A DNA stretch of 57,121 bases from Planctomycetota bacterium. Lineage in GTDB: Bacteria; Planctomycetota; Planctomycetia; Pirellulales; Pirellulaceae. The notes beneath the pieces were generated by a model. It worked only from the letters and a program-made list of their open reading frames with translations, did no database searches and was not told where the DNA came from. The DNA lies in contig JAPLNI010000038.1 in the NCBI GenBank assembly GCA_026692865.1, positions 1-57,121 of the forward strand, read 5' to 3'. Positions 17,614 to 25,665 of the stretch are shown piece by piece. The position numbers were made by a program, and so were the translations under genes. Numbering within the stretch: position 1 is the stretch's first letter; every line of letters starts with the position of its first letter.

Positions 17614-18075
17614 GCGTGCTACAACTTTCAGAAAGTTAACTTAATCACTCTTTTGCGTTTTCCGGTAGCTAGGAAAATCTTCGTGTTTTCTGAAGTCGCT
17701 CGCCCCCCAAAGCTCCGACAAGTCGGAGCACTCCAAATTTTGGACTGCTGTGACTCGTCACAGCTTTCGGGCTAGCGATATGAAGAAAAGAAAGATCCTC
17801 GCGTGACAGCCAAATCGTTTGGTTAGCGAAGACCTTTTAGGTTGACTACCGATAGATAAGTCTTAAAGCTCCGACAAGCCCGAGCACTCCAAAGGCCCGC
17901 AAAGCAAACGCAACCGCTACGGATTCACTTCCTGGCACTTTCGACGACTATTTCCTAGCTTGAAGATCGCTTCTTCCATAATTGGGTTTGGTGATTCCCG
18001 ACTCTGAGGTAAGTTAGTAAGCGGCTATTGCTTTACATTAATTTTGAAATAAATCTGTTTTTGAAAGACTGCTTG
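17614..18075. other. Intergenic region carrying the hairpin repeat
   Basis: About 460 bases without a gene. The middle is the 155-156-bp hairpin repeat (see 17709-17893). The last 150 bases should contain the promoter of the 18076 operon, but no box is obvious. Confidence 0.5.
17709..17893. repeat. 155-156-bp triple-hairpin repeat, locus 1
   Basis: The AAAGCTCCGAC motif recurs after 156 nt (GCTCC at 17712 and 17868). The unit holds GCTCCGACAAGTCGGAGC, then a degenerate CTCCAAATTTTGGA stem, then GCTGTGACTCGTCACAGC. Related arrays are at 43671-43906 and 56758-57121. Confidence 0.85.
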
Positions 18076-19056
18076 ATGAGTCATTCCGCTGGTGCGAAAT
18101 CTACTGCGAAAGTTACATCGACGAGCGTTTCGATCGACACTACTTCGTCGCGTCGAGAGGATATTCCTTTTGAATCCAATGTTGCGATCGATGATTCATT
18201 TGACTCTTTGGATGAAAACCTCAACGAAGCCGCCGCCACAGGCCAGTCCACTATTTCGTCAGAATCGGAAGAAGTAGTTCAGCGCTTTGTGGGTCGTTGG
18301 AATCGTCTTATCAGCCAAACAAACTGGGAAAAGGGAGCCATCATATCTCAATGGCGAGCCGCTCTGGTCGATTCAGGTGCTACCTCGAACTGTTATAGCG
18401 ATGATGCGTGGTCCAAACGCGTGGAAGGGGTTTCGTCACAGCACGTGGGGCGACTGAGACGTGTCCATGATCGCTTCTCCAAGAATCAAGAATCGTTTAA
18501 GGGATTGTACTGGACTCATTTTCTTGCTGCACTCGATTGGGACGATGCCGAACTATGGCTCGAAGGTGCTGTTCAAAGTAAATGGAGCATCTCGCAAATG
18601 CGGCGAACTCGATGGCAAGCTCTCGGTGGTGATCCTCAATCACAACCAGGCGAGCACGACTTGGTGACCGCCGAATCGGATGAAGGGTATTCGGCCGCAA
18701 TAGAATCACCGATCGGAGAGTCTGATGACAGCGACGAAGATTCCGAACGAAATCGTGGAACGACTGGACCGCTGGACGAAGAACCTGACTTCGGTGACGA
18801 AGGCTCCGGCGAATACCAGCGAGCAGAACAGACGGATGATAGCGCAATCGAGATGAGCGCCCCAAGCACTCCTGCAGCTATGCTTTCGCCGTTTTCAGAT
18901 CTCCCTACGATGCCTGTCGACATTGCCGAATGCATGGAGCAATTCAAGATCGCGATCATACGCCATCGCTCTTCGGGCTGGCAAGACATCATGCCATCGG
19001 ACGTCTGTAAGGTACTAGATGCTTTGCGAGGATTTGCGATGGCTGGGATCGCTTAA
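18076..19056 (+). CDS. Conserved hypothetical protein of a C1-cofactor operon
   Basis: Product of 326 residues from ATG 18076 (MSHSAGAKSTAK), preferred over an upstream TTG at 18028. The N-terminal 60 residues are Ser/Thr-rich and acidic. A compact Trp-rich block (about 65-190) contains VGRWNRLISQTNWEKG, GVSSQHVGRLRRVHDRF and GLYWTHFLAALDWDDAELW, and looks helical. A low-complexity acidic linker follows, then a short C-terminal helical segment. There is no membrane helix. I do not recognise a named domain, although the HVGRLRRV part has the look of a helix-turn-helix. Only 6 nt separate it from the next gene, and 6 nt separate that from the third, indicating one transcript. Confidence 0.8.
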   Translation: MSHSAGAKSTAKVTSTSVSIDTTSSRREDIPFESNVAIDDSFDSLDENLNEAAATGQSTISSESEEVVQRFVGRWNRLISQTNWEKGAIISQWRAALVDSGATSNCYSDDAWSKRVEGVSSQHVGRLRRVHDRFSKNQESFKGLYWTHFLAALDWDDAELWLEGAVQSKWSISQMRRTRWQALGGDPQSQPGEHDLVTAESDEGYSAAIESPIGESDDSDEDSERNRGTTGPLDEEPDFGDEGSGEYQRAEQTDDSAIEMSAPSTPAAMLSPFSDLPTMPVDIAECMEQFKIAIIRHRSSGWQDIMPSDVCKVLDALRGFAMAGIA

Positions 19057-19062
19057 CGCATT

Positions 19063-20097
19063 ATGTTGCGATGGATCGGGATCGATATCGGAGGAGCTAA
19101 CCTCAAAGCGGCTTGCAAGCGCGAGTGGACTGCGCGTCTTCCATTCCCGCTTTGGCGAATGCCTCACAAACTTCCCGCAGCAATCGCCGATCTCATTCAC
19201 AACGCACCCGATTTTGATGCGGTTGCAGTCACAATGACCGGTGAGATGGTCGATTGCTTTTTAACCCGTGAAGAGGGCGTTTGTATTATCCTGGACGCCT
19301 TAACGACCGTCTTGCCATCGGCATTGATGCGAGTCTACAGTACCGATGGTTCTTGGCTCTCGGTTCCCAATGCGGCCAGGAATCCATGGCAAGTGGCAGC
19401 TTCGAATTGGCGTGGACTAGCCGAATATTCGCTCCGATGGACAGATCAAGAACCAACCCTTCTTGTTGATATCGGTTCGACCACTTGCGATATACTCGCT
19501 CTGGATGGCAGGCTCCAAAAGATACTTTCCAAGTCAAAAACCGATCGTGACCGACTCATGTCTGGCGAACTGGTCTACACGGGAGCCGAACGATCGAACG
19601 TCGCAGGCTTGATCGACGTGATAGAACTCCATCAAAAGCCGATCCCAGTGATCAATGAACTCTTTGCAACGACGGCGGATGTTCATCTGCTCTTAGGACA
19701 TATCGAAGAAGAATCAGAGAACTTGGATACAGCAGATGGCCGACCGAGAACGCGGGCTTATGCTGCGTATCGATTGGCAAGAATCATCGGTGAAGACGGT
19801 AGCACACTCGCTCGCGAAGAGATTATTCTGATCGCAGAAGCAATCTATCAAAAACAAGTCGAGATTGTCTCGAAAGCAATGCTGCGAGTAGCGATGAAGT
19901 TTGGAAAGAAGGACTGCGGTCACGTTCTGTTCAGCGGTCACGCTGACTACTTAATCGATGATGCGATCGACCACTTGGGTTGGGACGTCAAACGTTCCAA
20001 GCTGTCGTTACGATTGGGCCGTGCACCATCAGCTTGCGGACCTGCCTTTGCATTGGCCGTGTTAGCCGATGAAAAATTTCCGCAAGAGTTGGAGTGA
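19063..20097 (+). CDS. H4MPT-linked C1 pathway protein, MfnF-like (hydantoinase/oxoprolinase family)
   Basis: Product of 344 residues with an ASKHA-like nucleotide fold: the phosphate loops WIGIDIGGANLKAA at the start and LLVDIGSTTCDILALDGR (about 142-160). The central MSGELVYTGAERSN and C-terminal LGRAPSACGPAFALAVL match the family long annotated as H4MPT-linked C1 transfer pathway protein. In methanogens the homologue MfnF joins the furan diphosphate to glutamyl-tyramine during methanofuran synthesis, and methylotrophs use a related cofactor, methylofuran. The bacterial role here is inferred. The following gene is an amino-acid-kinase like MfnE, the enzyme that would supply the diphosphate, so the pairing fits. 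Confidence 0.85.
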   Translation: MLRWIGIDIGGANLKAACKREWTARLPFPLWRMPHKLPAAIADLIHNAPDFDAVAVTMTGEMVDCFLTREEGVCIILDALTTVLPSALMRVYSTDGSWLSVPNAARNPWQVAASNWRGLAEYSLRWTDQEPTLLVDIGSTTCDILALDGRLQKILSKSKTDRDRLMSGELVYTGAERSNVAGLIDVIELHQKPIPVINELFATTADVHLLLGHIEEESENLDTADGRPRTRAYAAYRLARIIGEDGSTLAREEIILIAEAIYQKQVEIVSKAMLRVAMKFGKKDCGHVLFSGHADYLIDDAIDHLGWDVKRSKLSLRLGRAPSACGPAFALAVLADEKFPQELE

Positions 20098-20103
20098 ATC
20101 ACG

Positions 20104-20862
20104 ATGGCGATTCCAACTGTTCTGAAAATTGGTGGCAGCTTGTTATCGCAAACCGATTGGCCATCGAGGCTTAACCATTGGCTACAAACTCAGCCAGCCG
20201 GGCTATACTTCACGATCGTCGGCGGTGGCGAAGCAATCGAAGCCATGAGAGAGTTGGATCGCATTCACACGCTGGATCAAACAGCCATGCATTGGCGCTG
20301 TATTGATATGCTCGAAGCAACGTTCGAAGTCGCCGTAGAGTTGCTCGAACGAGTCATTCCCAATCTGAAAACCGTTCGAACGTCTAAAAGCCTTTGTTCG
20401 ATAGACTCTAGTGCTGGGCAGATGAAATCTGAGCCGATGGCGCTAGCCACGGGTTTCGATATCGCTACATTTTGCCCGATCGCACCCGAGGCTAGCGCCT
20501 ACGGCTCAGGAAAAATGCCCTTTTCACCACCCCACCCTAGTGCTGATGGCCAACAACAAGAGCGAGCAGAACTGGTTCTCGTAACAGTTCCAAGCTTTTA
20601 CAACAGCGATTCCTACGAAAGCGATCCGAACAGGATGCTTGGTCGTGGAAATCTGTTACCACAAATCGGTTGGCAAACGACAAGCGATACCTTGGCTATG
20701 TTTCTTGCAAGCGTGATTCAGTCCAATCGCTGTGTACTTTTCAAATCGTGTAGCGTCGAATCATTCGCAACACTCGAAGATGCAGTTGCAGCAGGTGTTG
20801 CTGACTCGCAAGTTCTTCAATACGCCGCGAGTGGGATTCGCTGTGAGTTGATAACGCTTTAG
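20104..20862 (+). CDS. Amino-acid-kinase family protein, MfnE-like, with 27-residue palindrome insertion
   Basis: Product of 252 residues with the AAK signatures VLKIGGSLLSQ at the N-terminus, FTIVGGGEAIE, and a C-terminal TTSDTLAMFLA. In methanogens the relative MfnE phosphorylates the aminomethylfuran phosphate used by MfnF. A homologous role for this neighbour is likely but not shown. Between LKTVRTSKSLCSI and ELVLVTVPSF the gene carries a palindromic repeat (20429-20509), which adds EPMALATG...EASAYGSG to the middle of the protein. Ribosomal coupling with the upstream gene is likely (6 nt gap). The enzyme appears otherwise intact, so the insert probably sits in a surface loop. Confidence 0.82.
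   Translation: MAIPTVLKIGGSLLSQTDWPSRLNHWLQTQPAGLYFTIVGGGEAIEAMRELDRIHTLDQTAMHWRCIDMLEATFEVAVELLERVIPNLKTVRTSKSLCSIDSSAGQMKSEPMALATGFDIATFCPIAPEASAYGSGKMPFSPPHPSADGQQQERAELVLVTVPSFYNSDSYESDPNRMLGRGNLLPQIGWQTTSDTLAMFLASVIQSNRCVLFKSCSVESFATLEDAVAAGVADSQVLQYAASGIRCELITL
20429..20509 (+). repeat. 81-nt palindromic element, copy D (in frame)
   Basis: Arms of 26 nt with an unrelated 29-nt loop. It reads EPMALATG...PEASAYGS in the kinase gene. Identical in length and phase to copies A, B and G. Confidence 0.93.
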
Positions 20863-21091
20863 CGCCGCGGCCAGTGCGTCGCTCACGAACAATTCCGCAA
20901 ATGTTCAAGTCTCCACAGGTGGGTTGTTCGATCTTTGTGCATTGTGCAGGCTCGTAGAAAACAGCCAAAGTTGAGAGACACTTCGGTCGAAAAAGATTGG
21001 ATACGGCATGGAGGTCGATAGATTTGCAGCAATCGAGTCTTAGAAGATAAAGATTTGATTGCGATTATCATCTTCCGAACAGGTCCGCACC

Positions 21092-21889
21092 TTGTCTGAA
21101 TCGCTTCTACAAAAACCAATGGGTATTCTTGGGTTGGTCGGCGCATCGTTCGCCGGCCCCTACTTTTTTGTAAACGGTTCTACTCCGGCAGGCCAACCTG
21201 CACCGGCAAGCCAATCGGTCGTTGCGCAAAACTATCAACCCTCATACCGATCGGGCACAGCAGCATCGCTCGCATCGACGTCTTCACCTTCATTTTCATC
21301 GGGCAACTTCGCTCCCGAGCAAAACAAACTAGTGCCCTACGGTTCCGCGCCCGCGACAGCAAGCTTTGTCTCTAGCAATGGTGTAGTCACCACAACGGTT
21401 GGCCCGGTATATGACTTTCGTGAAGTGCTGCGTTTCGATATGACGCCCGCCGCACTCATGCAGCGATTTCAGCGCATCACAACGGTTTTGTCCGAGACAC
21501 AATTCGACGGGATGCGAGTCCCCTTTGTCTCCGGCACCATGCCTACGGACATTGCAGGGTCGTTATCGTACTTCTTTGATCGTCAGCAATCGCTGCGACG
21601 CGTTCAAATGACCGGCATGATGGGCGACCCATCAACGCTTATCCAATTGATGACTCAGTACTACCAACTCAAGCCCGAGCAAACACTTGGCGGCTACCTT
21701 TACACGACACGATGGAATAATCGCATCACAAGCGTACTCCAAGTCAATCTCGCCCCGGTTATCGACAGCACCAATCAACTTCAGCGATATCAAGTGTTTC
21801 TGGAACTGAATCAACCGAGCCTAGAGTACGCCATCAGTGCTGAAGCGGAACAGATACTGAGATCCGCGCAAGGCTCTGGAAGATGGTAA
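21092..21889 (+). CDS. DUF6690-like planctomycete protein
   Basis: Product of 265 residues. An N-terminal hydrophobic segment (MGILGLVGASFAGPYFFV) is a signal or anchor. A Ser/Ala/Pro-rich linker follows, and then a domain with EVLRFDMTPAALMQRFQR, MRVPFVSGTMPTDIAGSLSY and FFDRQQSLRRVQMTG. From memory these match a planctomycete-specific uncharacterised family (DUF6690). TTG 21092 is chosen because it begins just before the hydrophobic segment. TTG 21059 and ATG 21119 are alternatives. Function unknown; probably acts at the membrane or periplasm. Confidence 0.8.
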   Translation: MSESLLQKPMGILGLVGASFAGPYFFVNGSTPAGQPAPASQSVVAQNYQPSYRSGTAASLASTSSPSFSSGNFAPEQNKLVPYGSAPATASFVSSNGVVTTTVGPVYDFREVLRFDMTPAALMQRFQRITTVLSETQFDGMRVPFVSGTMPTDIAGSLSYFFDRQQSLRRVQMTGMMGDPSTLIQLMTQYYQLKPEQTLGGYLYTTRWNNRITSVLQVNLAPVIDSTNQLQRYQVFLELNQPSLEYAISAEAEQILRSAQGSGRW

Positions 21890-21900
21890 TTGCGTCCAAT

Positions 21901-21983
21901 TAGCAGATGTCGTAAGACATCTAAAGTCAACAGCTTTTGCAGTTGCTCCATTGACATCTGAATTCTTACGAATCCAGCTACCT
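21901..21983. repeat. Two-hairpin 3' element, copy 2
   Basis: AGATGTCGTAAGACATCT and CTGAATTCTTACGAATCCAG in the same order as copy 1. It lies between the convergent ends of the DUF6690-like gene and efp, 22 nt after the efp stop. Similarity to copy 1 continues into GACAAAGC beyond the second hairpin. Confidence 0.8.
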
Positions 21984-22005
21984 AAAATGCAATCTCGACA
22001 AAGCA

Positions 22006-22575
22006 CTAGATACTAACGCGTTCGACGTATTCGCCAGTACGCGTATCGATCTTGATCACATTGCCTTCTTTGATGAATCCAGGCACTTGGAATTCGCCAC
22101 CGGTTTCTACCTTGGCTGGCTTCGTAACGCTTGTCGCTGTATCGCCCTTGGTACCAGGTTCAGTTTCAACGACTTTCATTTCCACGTGGGAAGGTGGGCT
22201 GAGGGTTATCGGATTCCCGTTGAACAATAGCATGCTCACAGGAAGGTTCTCTGTAAGATACTTCCAATACTCATCGACTTGGCCTTCGGTCAATTCGTAT
22301 TGTTCGTAGCTGGTACTGTCCATGAATACGAAGGTGTCGGTTTGCTTGTAGAGGAAAACCGTATCGATTTCCTCGATGTCAGCAATTTCCAGTTCATCAC
22401 CACCCTTGAGTGTTCGGTCCAACATCGTGTTGCGGACGAGATTTTTTAGTCGGCAGCGGTACAGAGCATTTCCTTTACCCGGCTTGAAAAAGTCCACTTC
22501 CTGAAGCAAGTATGGCTCTCCGTCGATCTGAACCTTCAGTCCCTTTTTTAAATCGCTAGTCTTGTAAACACCCAC
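22006..22575 (-). CDS. efp: Elongation factor P
   Basis: Binds the ribosome between the P and E sites and relieves stalling at proline runs. The KOW-like N-terminal domain carries the modified loop PGKGNA with Lys34, and two OB-fold domains follow. Length 189 residues is typical. The start is a GTG at 22575 (MGVYKTSDLKKGLKV). Lys34 in a PGKGN loop is the form that receives beta-lysine, and the next gene, transcribed divergently from a shared 151-nt region, encodes the EpmB-like enzyme that makes it. Confidence 0.97.
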   Translation of the reverse strand: MGVYKTSDLKKGLKVQIDGEPYLLQEVDFFKPGKGNALYRCRLKNLVRNTMLDRTLKGGDELEIADIEEIDTVFLYKQTDTFVFMDSTSYEQYELTEGQVDEYWKYLTENLPVSMLLFNGNPITLSPPSHVEMKVVETEPGTKGDTATSVTKPAKVETGGEFQVPGFIKEGNVIKIDTRTGEYVERVSI

Positions 22576-22726
22576 GAGGAGAACTCACCTGTATCAAAAA
22601 GCTTCTGTAAAACCGGCGTTACGACTTGCCGATTCGTCCTAATCAAGCCACGATTTTAATCACATAGTCCCCTTCCGGACAGGCCTGTTAAATCCCAGCC
22701 GCCTCCTGATTGCCGCCCCGATCACA
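22576..22726. promoter_or_regulatory. Shared divergent region efp / epmB
   Basis: The 151 bases between the two divergent starts should hold both promoters, tying expression of EF-P to its modifier. No box could be assigned. Confidence 0.4.
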
Positions 22727-23863
22727 ATGACACGTGTCCAACATCCCAGAAAAAAAGAGAAGACCAGCTCAGAGACGACTAGCTCGTGGCAGAGCTCGCT
22801 AAAGTCTGCCTTCCGCGATTCAGCAGAACTTGCCGAATTTCTCGAATTGCCCCCTGAGCCGTCGGCGCTAGCCACGGGTGAGGATTGTCTACCTCCTGAG
22901 CCGTCGGCACTAGCCGTGGGTGGCGCAGGTACCGAGTTTGAAATTTGTAGAAAATCTAAACCCGTGGCTAGCGCCATCGGCTCAGGGAATAGCCTTGCTT
23001 TCCCTCTTTTCGTCACACGCGAGTTTGCGGGCCGAATGCGGAAAGCGGACTGGAATGATCCGCTTTTGAAACAGGTGTGGATCGATCCAAAAGAAGAAAT
23101 CGCGACGCCTGGCTTTGTTTCAGACCCGGTCGGCGATTCCAAAGTCGAACAGGCTCCGGGATTGCTTCACAAATACCACGGCCGTGTCCTCTTGGTCACC
23201 ACGGGTGCCTGCGCAATCCACTGTCGGTACTGCTTTCGACGCCACTATCCTTATTCGTCTGCCCCGAAGTCTATCGACGAATGGGAACCGGCGTTTGTTG
23301 CGATAGAAAAAGACTCGTCGATCGAAGAAGTCATTCTTTCCGGCGGAGATCCGCTATCGATTGTCGATACCGTGCTAAGCCAACTCCTTGAACGACTCGA
23401 AAGAATCCCTCATCTGAAACGACTTCGAATTCACACCCGAATTCCAGTCGTCATTCCAAGCCGGATCACTTCATCGCTCTTGGAGATGCTTGCCGACTCT
23501 CGGCTTTCGAAGTGGATCGTGCTTCATATCAATCACGCAAACGAGATCGATGACGAAGTATTTGAAGCTGTAAAACGCCTGCGGAAATCGGGGGCCGTCT
23601 TACTCAATCAATCGGTTCTTTTGCGAGATGTCAACGACGACATTGAGTCGCTGGTGAAGCTCAGCGAACGACTACTCGAAGCGAGCGTGCTTCCGTACTA
23701 CTTGCATCAACTGGACCCAGTCCAATCGGCAGCCCATTTTGAAGTACCCATCACTGATGGCAAGCAACTAATAGTCGCGATGGCCAAGCGGCTCCCTGGC
23801 TTCGCCGTGCCCAAGTATGTGTATGAAAAATCCGGCGAGCCCAACAAGACGCTGATCTATTAG
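22727..23863 (+). CDS. epmB: EF-P beta-lysylation protein EpmB (lysine 2,3-aminomutase-like)
   Basis: Radical SAM/PLP enzyme that converts (S)-alpha-lysine to (R)-beta-lysine for attachment to EF-P Lys34. Visible: the SAM iron-sulfur motif C162-x3-C166-x2-C169 (GACAIHCRYCFRRH), EVILSGGDPLS, and KRLRIHTRIPVVIPSRIT. The usual LLHKYHGRVLLVTTGACA core and the NQSVLLRDVNDD segment are intact. Between ELAEFLELP and FPLFVTREFAGRM, where other EpmB proteins have only a short link, this one has about 44 residues encoded by a composite palindromic repeat (22854-22985). ATG 22727. It is divergent from efp. Confidence 0.95.
   Translation: MTRVQHPRKKEKTSSETTSSWQSSLKSAFRDSAELAEFLELPPEPSALATGEDCLPPEPSALAVGGAGTEFEICRKSKPVASAIGSGNSLAFPLFVTREFAGRMRKADWNDPLLKQVWIDPKEEIATPGFVSDPVGDSKVEQAPGLLHKYHGRVLLVTTGACAIHCRYCFRRHYPYSSAPKSIDEWEPAFVAIEKDSSIEEVILSGGDPLSIVDTVLSQLLERLERIPHLKRLRIHTRIPVVIPSRITSSLLEMLADSRLSKWIVLHINHANEIDDEVFEAVKRLRKSGAVLLNQSVLLRDVNDDIESLVKLSERLLEASVLPYYLHQLDPVQSAAHFEVPITDGKQLIVAMAKRLPGFAVPKYVYEKSGEPNKTLIY
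22854..22985 (+). repeat. Composite palindromic element, copy E (132 nt, in epmB)
   Basis: Two left-type arms (22854-22879 and 22896-22921) and one right-type arm (22960-22985). They read EPSALATG, EPSALAVG and PVASAIGSG. The 132-nt length equals 44 codons and the phase is the same as the 81-nt copies. Confidence 0.9.
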
Positions 23864-23884
23864 CCTAGTTGCCAGAACAAAATC

Positions 23885-23985
23885 CTGAGCCGATGGCGCT
23901 AGCCACGGGTGACGCGCGGCGATTGAAGATTTGCTTTGATGGGAAGCTTAGCGGGGGGAACCCGGAGCTAGCGCTCACGGCTCAG
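23885..23985. repeat. Long palindromic element, copy F (intergenic, 101 nt)
   Basis: Arms 23885-23910 and 23960-23985. The loop holds GCGCGGCGATTG and TTAGCGGGGGGAACC, the inverted form of the copy C loop. It lies between the convergent epmB and the PEP-CTERM dehydrogenase and could act as a bidirectional terminator. Confidence 0.88.
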
Positions 23986-23995
23986 GGGGAAGAAT

Positions 23996-25594
23996 TCAGC
24001 TAGCTTTCGCAAAAATCCGACGTCGCGCCAGGAACGCTCCGGCAGAAGCTCCAACCAATAAGAAGACGGTTCCTGGCTCCGGTACGGCACTGATCCGATA
24101 CATCGTTCCTCCAAGTGTTCCAGTAGAGGGACGAATGGCTCCGGACGCCACTCCGCTCGCTTGCGTTAACGCGTAGAGTTCACCATTAAAATCTTGGCCA
24201 AACCCATAAAGTATCTCATTGTTTGGCAGTATCCCACCCGAGAATTGCGGGAGAAGAAACTCATTAATGATCCCGGTCTCAAGGTTGGCATAGAACAATC
24301 GACCATCGGCTCGAGGACCTGTTCTTAATGCCAAGTCACCGAATACGTACTTGCCCACCAGTTCAGGAATTTCCGAGCCTCTGTAAACGAATCCTCCGGT
24401 GATCGAGATACCGTCTTCATGATCGTATTGAAGGTATCCTAGCGTCCCTTTGATCGGATCTTTGATGAGCGAGCCAGGGGCTTCCGGGCTGTTAACGCCT
24501 ATTGAGCCAGTTATCGTGTTTCCTCGTAGTGGGTCTGGTTGCGAAAAATTAACTAGGAATGTGCCTTCCTTATTGCGCCAACCGTAATTACCGCCGTTGA
24601 CGATGCTATTGATTTCCTCGATGTTCCCTTGTCCGACGTCGGCAGCAATAAGTTGTCCTGATCCGCCAGGACGATCATCAAACGCGAAGCGATATGGATT
24701 TCGAAGTCCATACGCATATGTTTCGGCCACTTGATTAATCCCTTGAAACGGATTGGTTGACGGGATTCTGTATTGGCCGTTCGAGCTAATCGGATCAGAA
24801 CTTGAAGTAAGCGCAGGATTGACTGGGTCGATTCGCAACATCTTTCCTAGAGGCGTAGAAAGGTTCGCTGCATTTCCACCTGGCTCGATATGGCTTCCGA
24901 CCACCGTACCGTTAGTAGTATTAAAACGATTGGTGTCGTAAGAAGCTCCGCCATCGCCGGTCCCCAGATACATATAACCATCCGGTCCAAACGCAATAGT
25001 GCCACCGTTATGGTTGGTTTCGATTTTTCCATACGAGAAGACTTCCCGACGAGTACTCGGATCGATAATGTTTGGGTTGGAGGCATCTTGCTTCCACTCG
25101 TTGATCACCATCTTGTATGTCTGAGCTTGTGTTCCAGGAAAAAGTGCATTGCCAGTGGTACCTGGTGCGTTATAGGTTACACCGGTCCCCACGGGTTCGC
25201 TTCCAAACGTATAAAGCGTTCGGTAGCCCACACTACTAGGCGTGTTGTACCCAGGATGGAACGCGAGGCCTAGAAGACCTCGTTCGTCGTTAACACTTGT
25301 GGTAACGAGTGGAGGTGAGACCTGGCTTCGAATATCCAAGGCAGGAGTCGAAACAAGGCTTCCATTTTGAACGACGCGGACTCGTCCCAACTGCTCAACC
25401 ACAAACATACGATTCGAGTCACCCGGTGCGTTGATAGCGTAGGCTGGCCCGCCCAGCCCCGCAGCAACCGGATTTAGGTTCACACCAATCGTTCCGGGCA
25501 GAATCGATGGCAATAAGTCTGACTGAGCAATCGCGCCTGAGCACATCGCTAGTGCCATCGCACCAGCGTTCAAAAGAATTCGTTTGGTAAACAT
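23996..25594 (-). CDS. PQQ-type sugar dehydrogenase (GSDH) family protein with PEP-CTERM
   Basis: A secreted beta-propeller protein of 532 residues. It has a signal peptide (RILLNAGAMALAMCSGAIAQ), propeller blades with ERGLLGLAFHPGY, GGTIAFGPDGYMYLGTGDGG and YAYGLRNPYRFAFD (glucose/sorbosone dehydrogenase type), and a C-terminal sorting signal. That signal is VPEPGTVFLLVGASAGAF followed by LARRR. PEP-CTERM proteins are cleaved and anchored by an exosortase. Catalytic activity is not certain, since many family members in planctomycetes are binding or scaffold domains. ATG 25594 is chosen over the far TTG start because it begins the signal peptide. Confidence 0.88.
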   Translation of the reverse strand: MFTKRILLNAGAMALAMCSGAIAQSDLLPSILPGTIGVNLNPVAAGLGGPAYAINAPGDSNRMFVVEQLGRVRVVQNGSLVSTPALDIRSQVSPPLVTTSVNDERGLLGLAFHPGYNTPSSVGYRTLYTFGSEPVGTGVTYNAPGTTGNALFPGTQAQTYKMVINEWKQDASNPNIIDPSTRREVFSYGKIETNHNGGTIAFGPDGYMYLGTGDGGASYDTNRFNTTNGTVVGSHIEPGGNAANLSTPLGKMLRIDPVNPALTSSSDPISSNGQYRIPSTNPFQGINQVAETYAYGLRNPYRFAFDDRPGGSGQLIAADVGQGNIEEINSIVNGGNYGWRNKEGTFLVNFSQPDPLRGNTITGSIGVNSPEAPGSLIKDPIKGTLGYLQYDHEDGISITGGFVYRGSEIPELVGKYVFGDLALRTGPRADGRLFYANLETGIINEFLLPQFSGGILPNNEILYGFGQDFNGELYALTQASGVASGAIRPSTGTLGGTMYRISAVPEPGTVFLLVGASAGAFLARRRIFAKAS

Positions 25595-25665
25595 GCAACT
25601 AGCTTCGATGAAGAGGATTAAGTTCGAGGCGTATGAAGGCACGCTTTAACGGGAAGTAACTGACT

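Noticed and set aside
22660-23142. Long minus-strand frame opposite epmB
   Set aside because: Lies antisense to a clear enzyme; its product has repeat-derived peptides and no family character.
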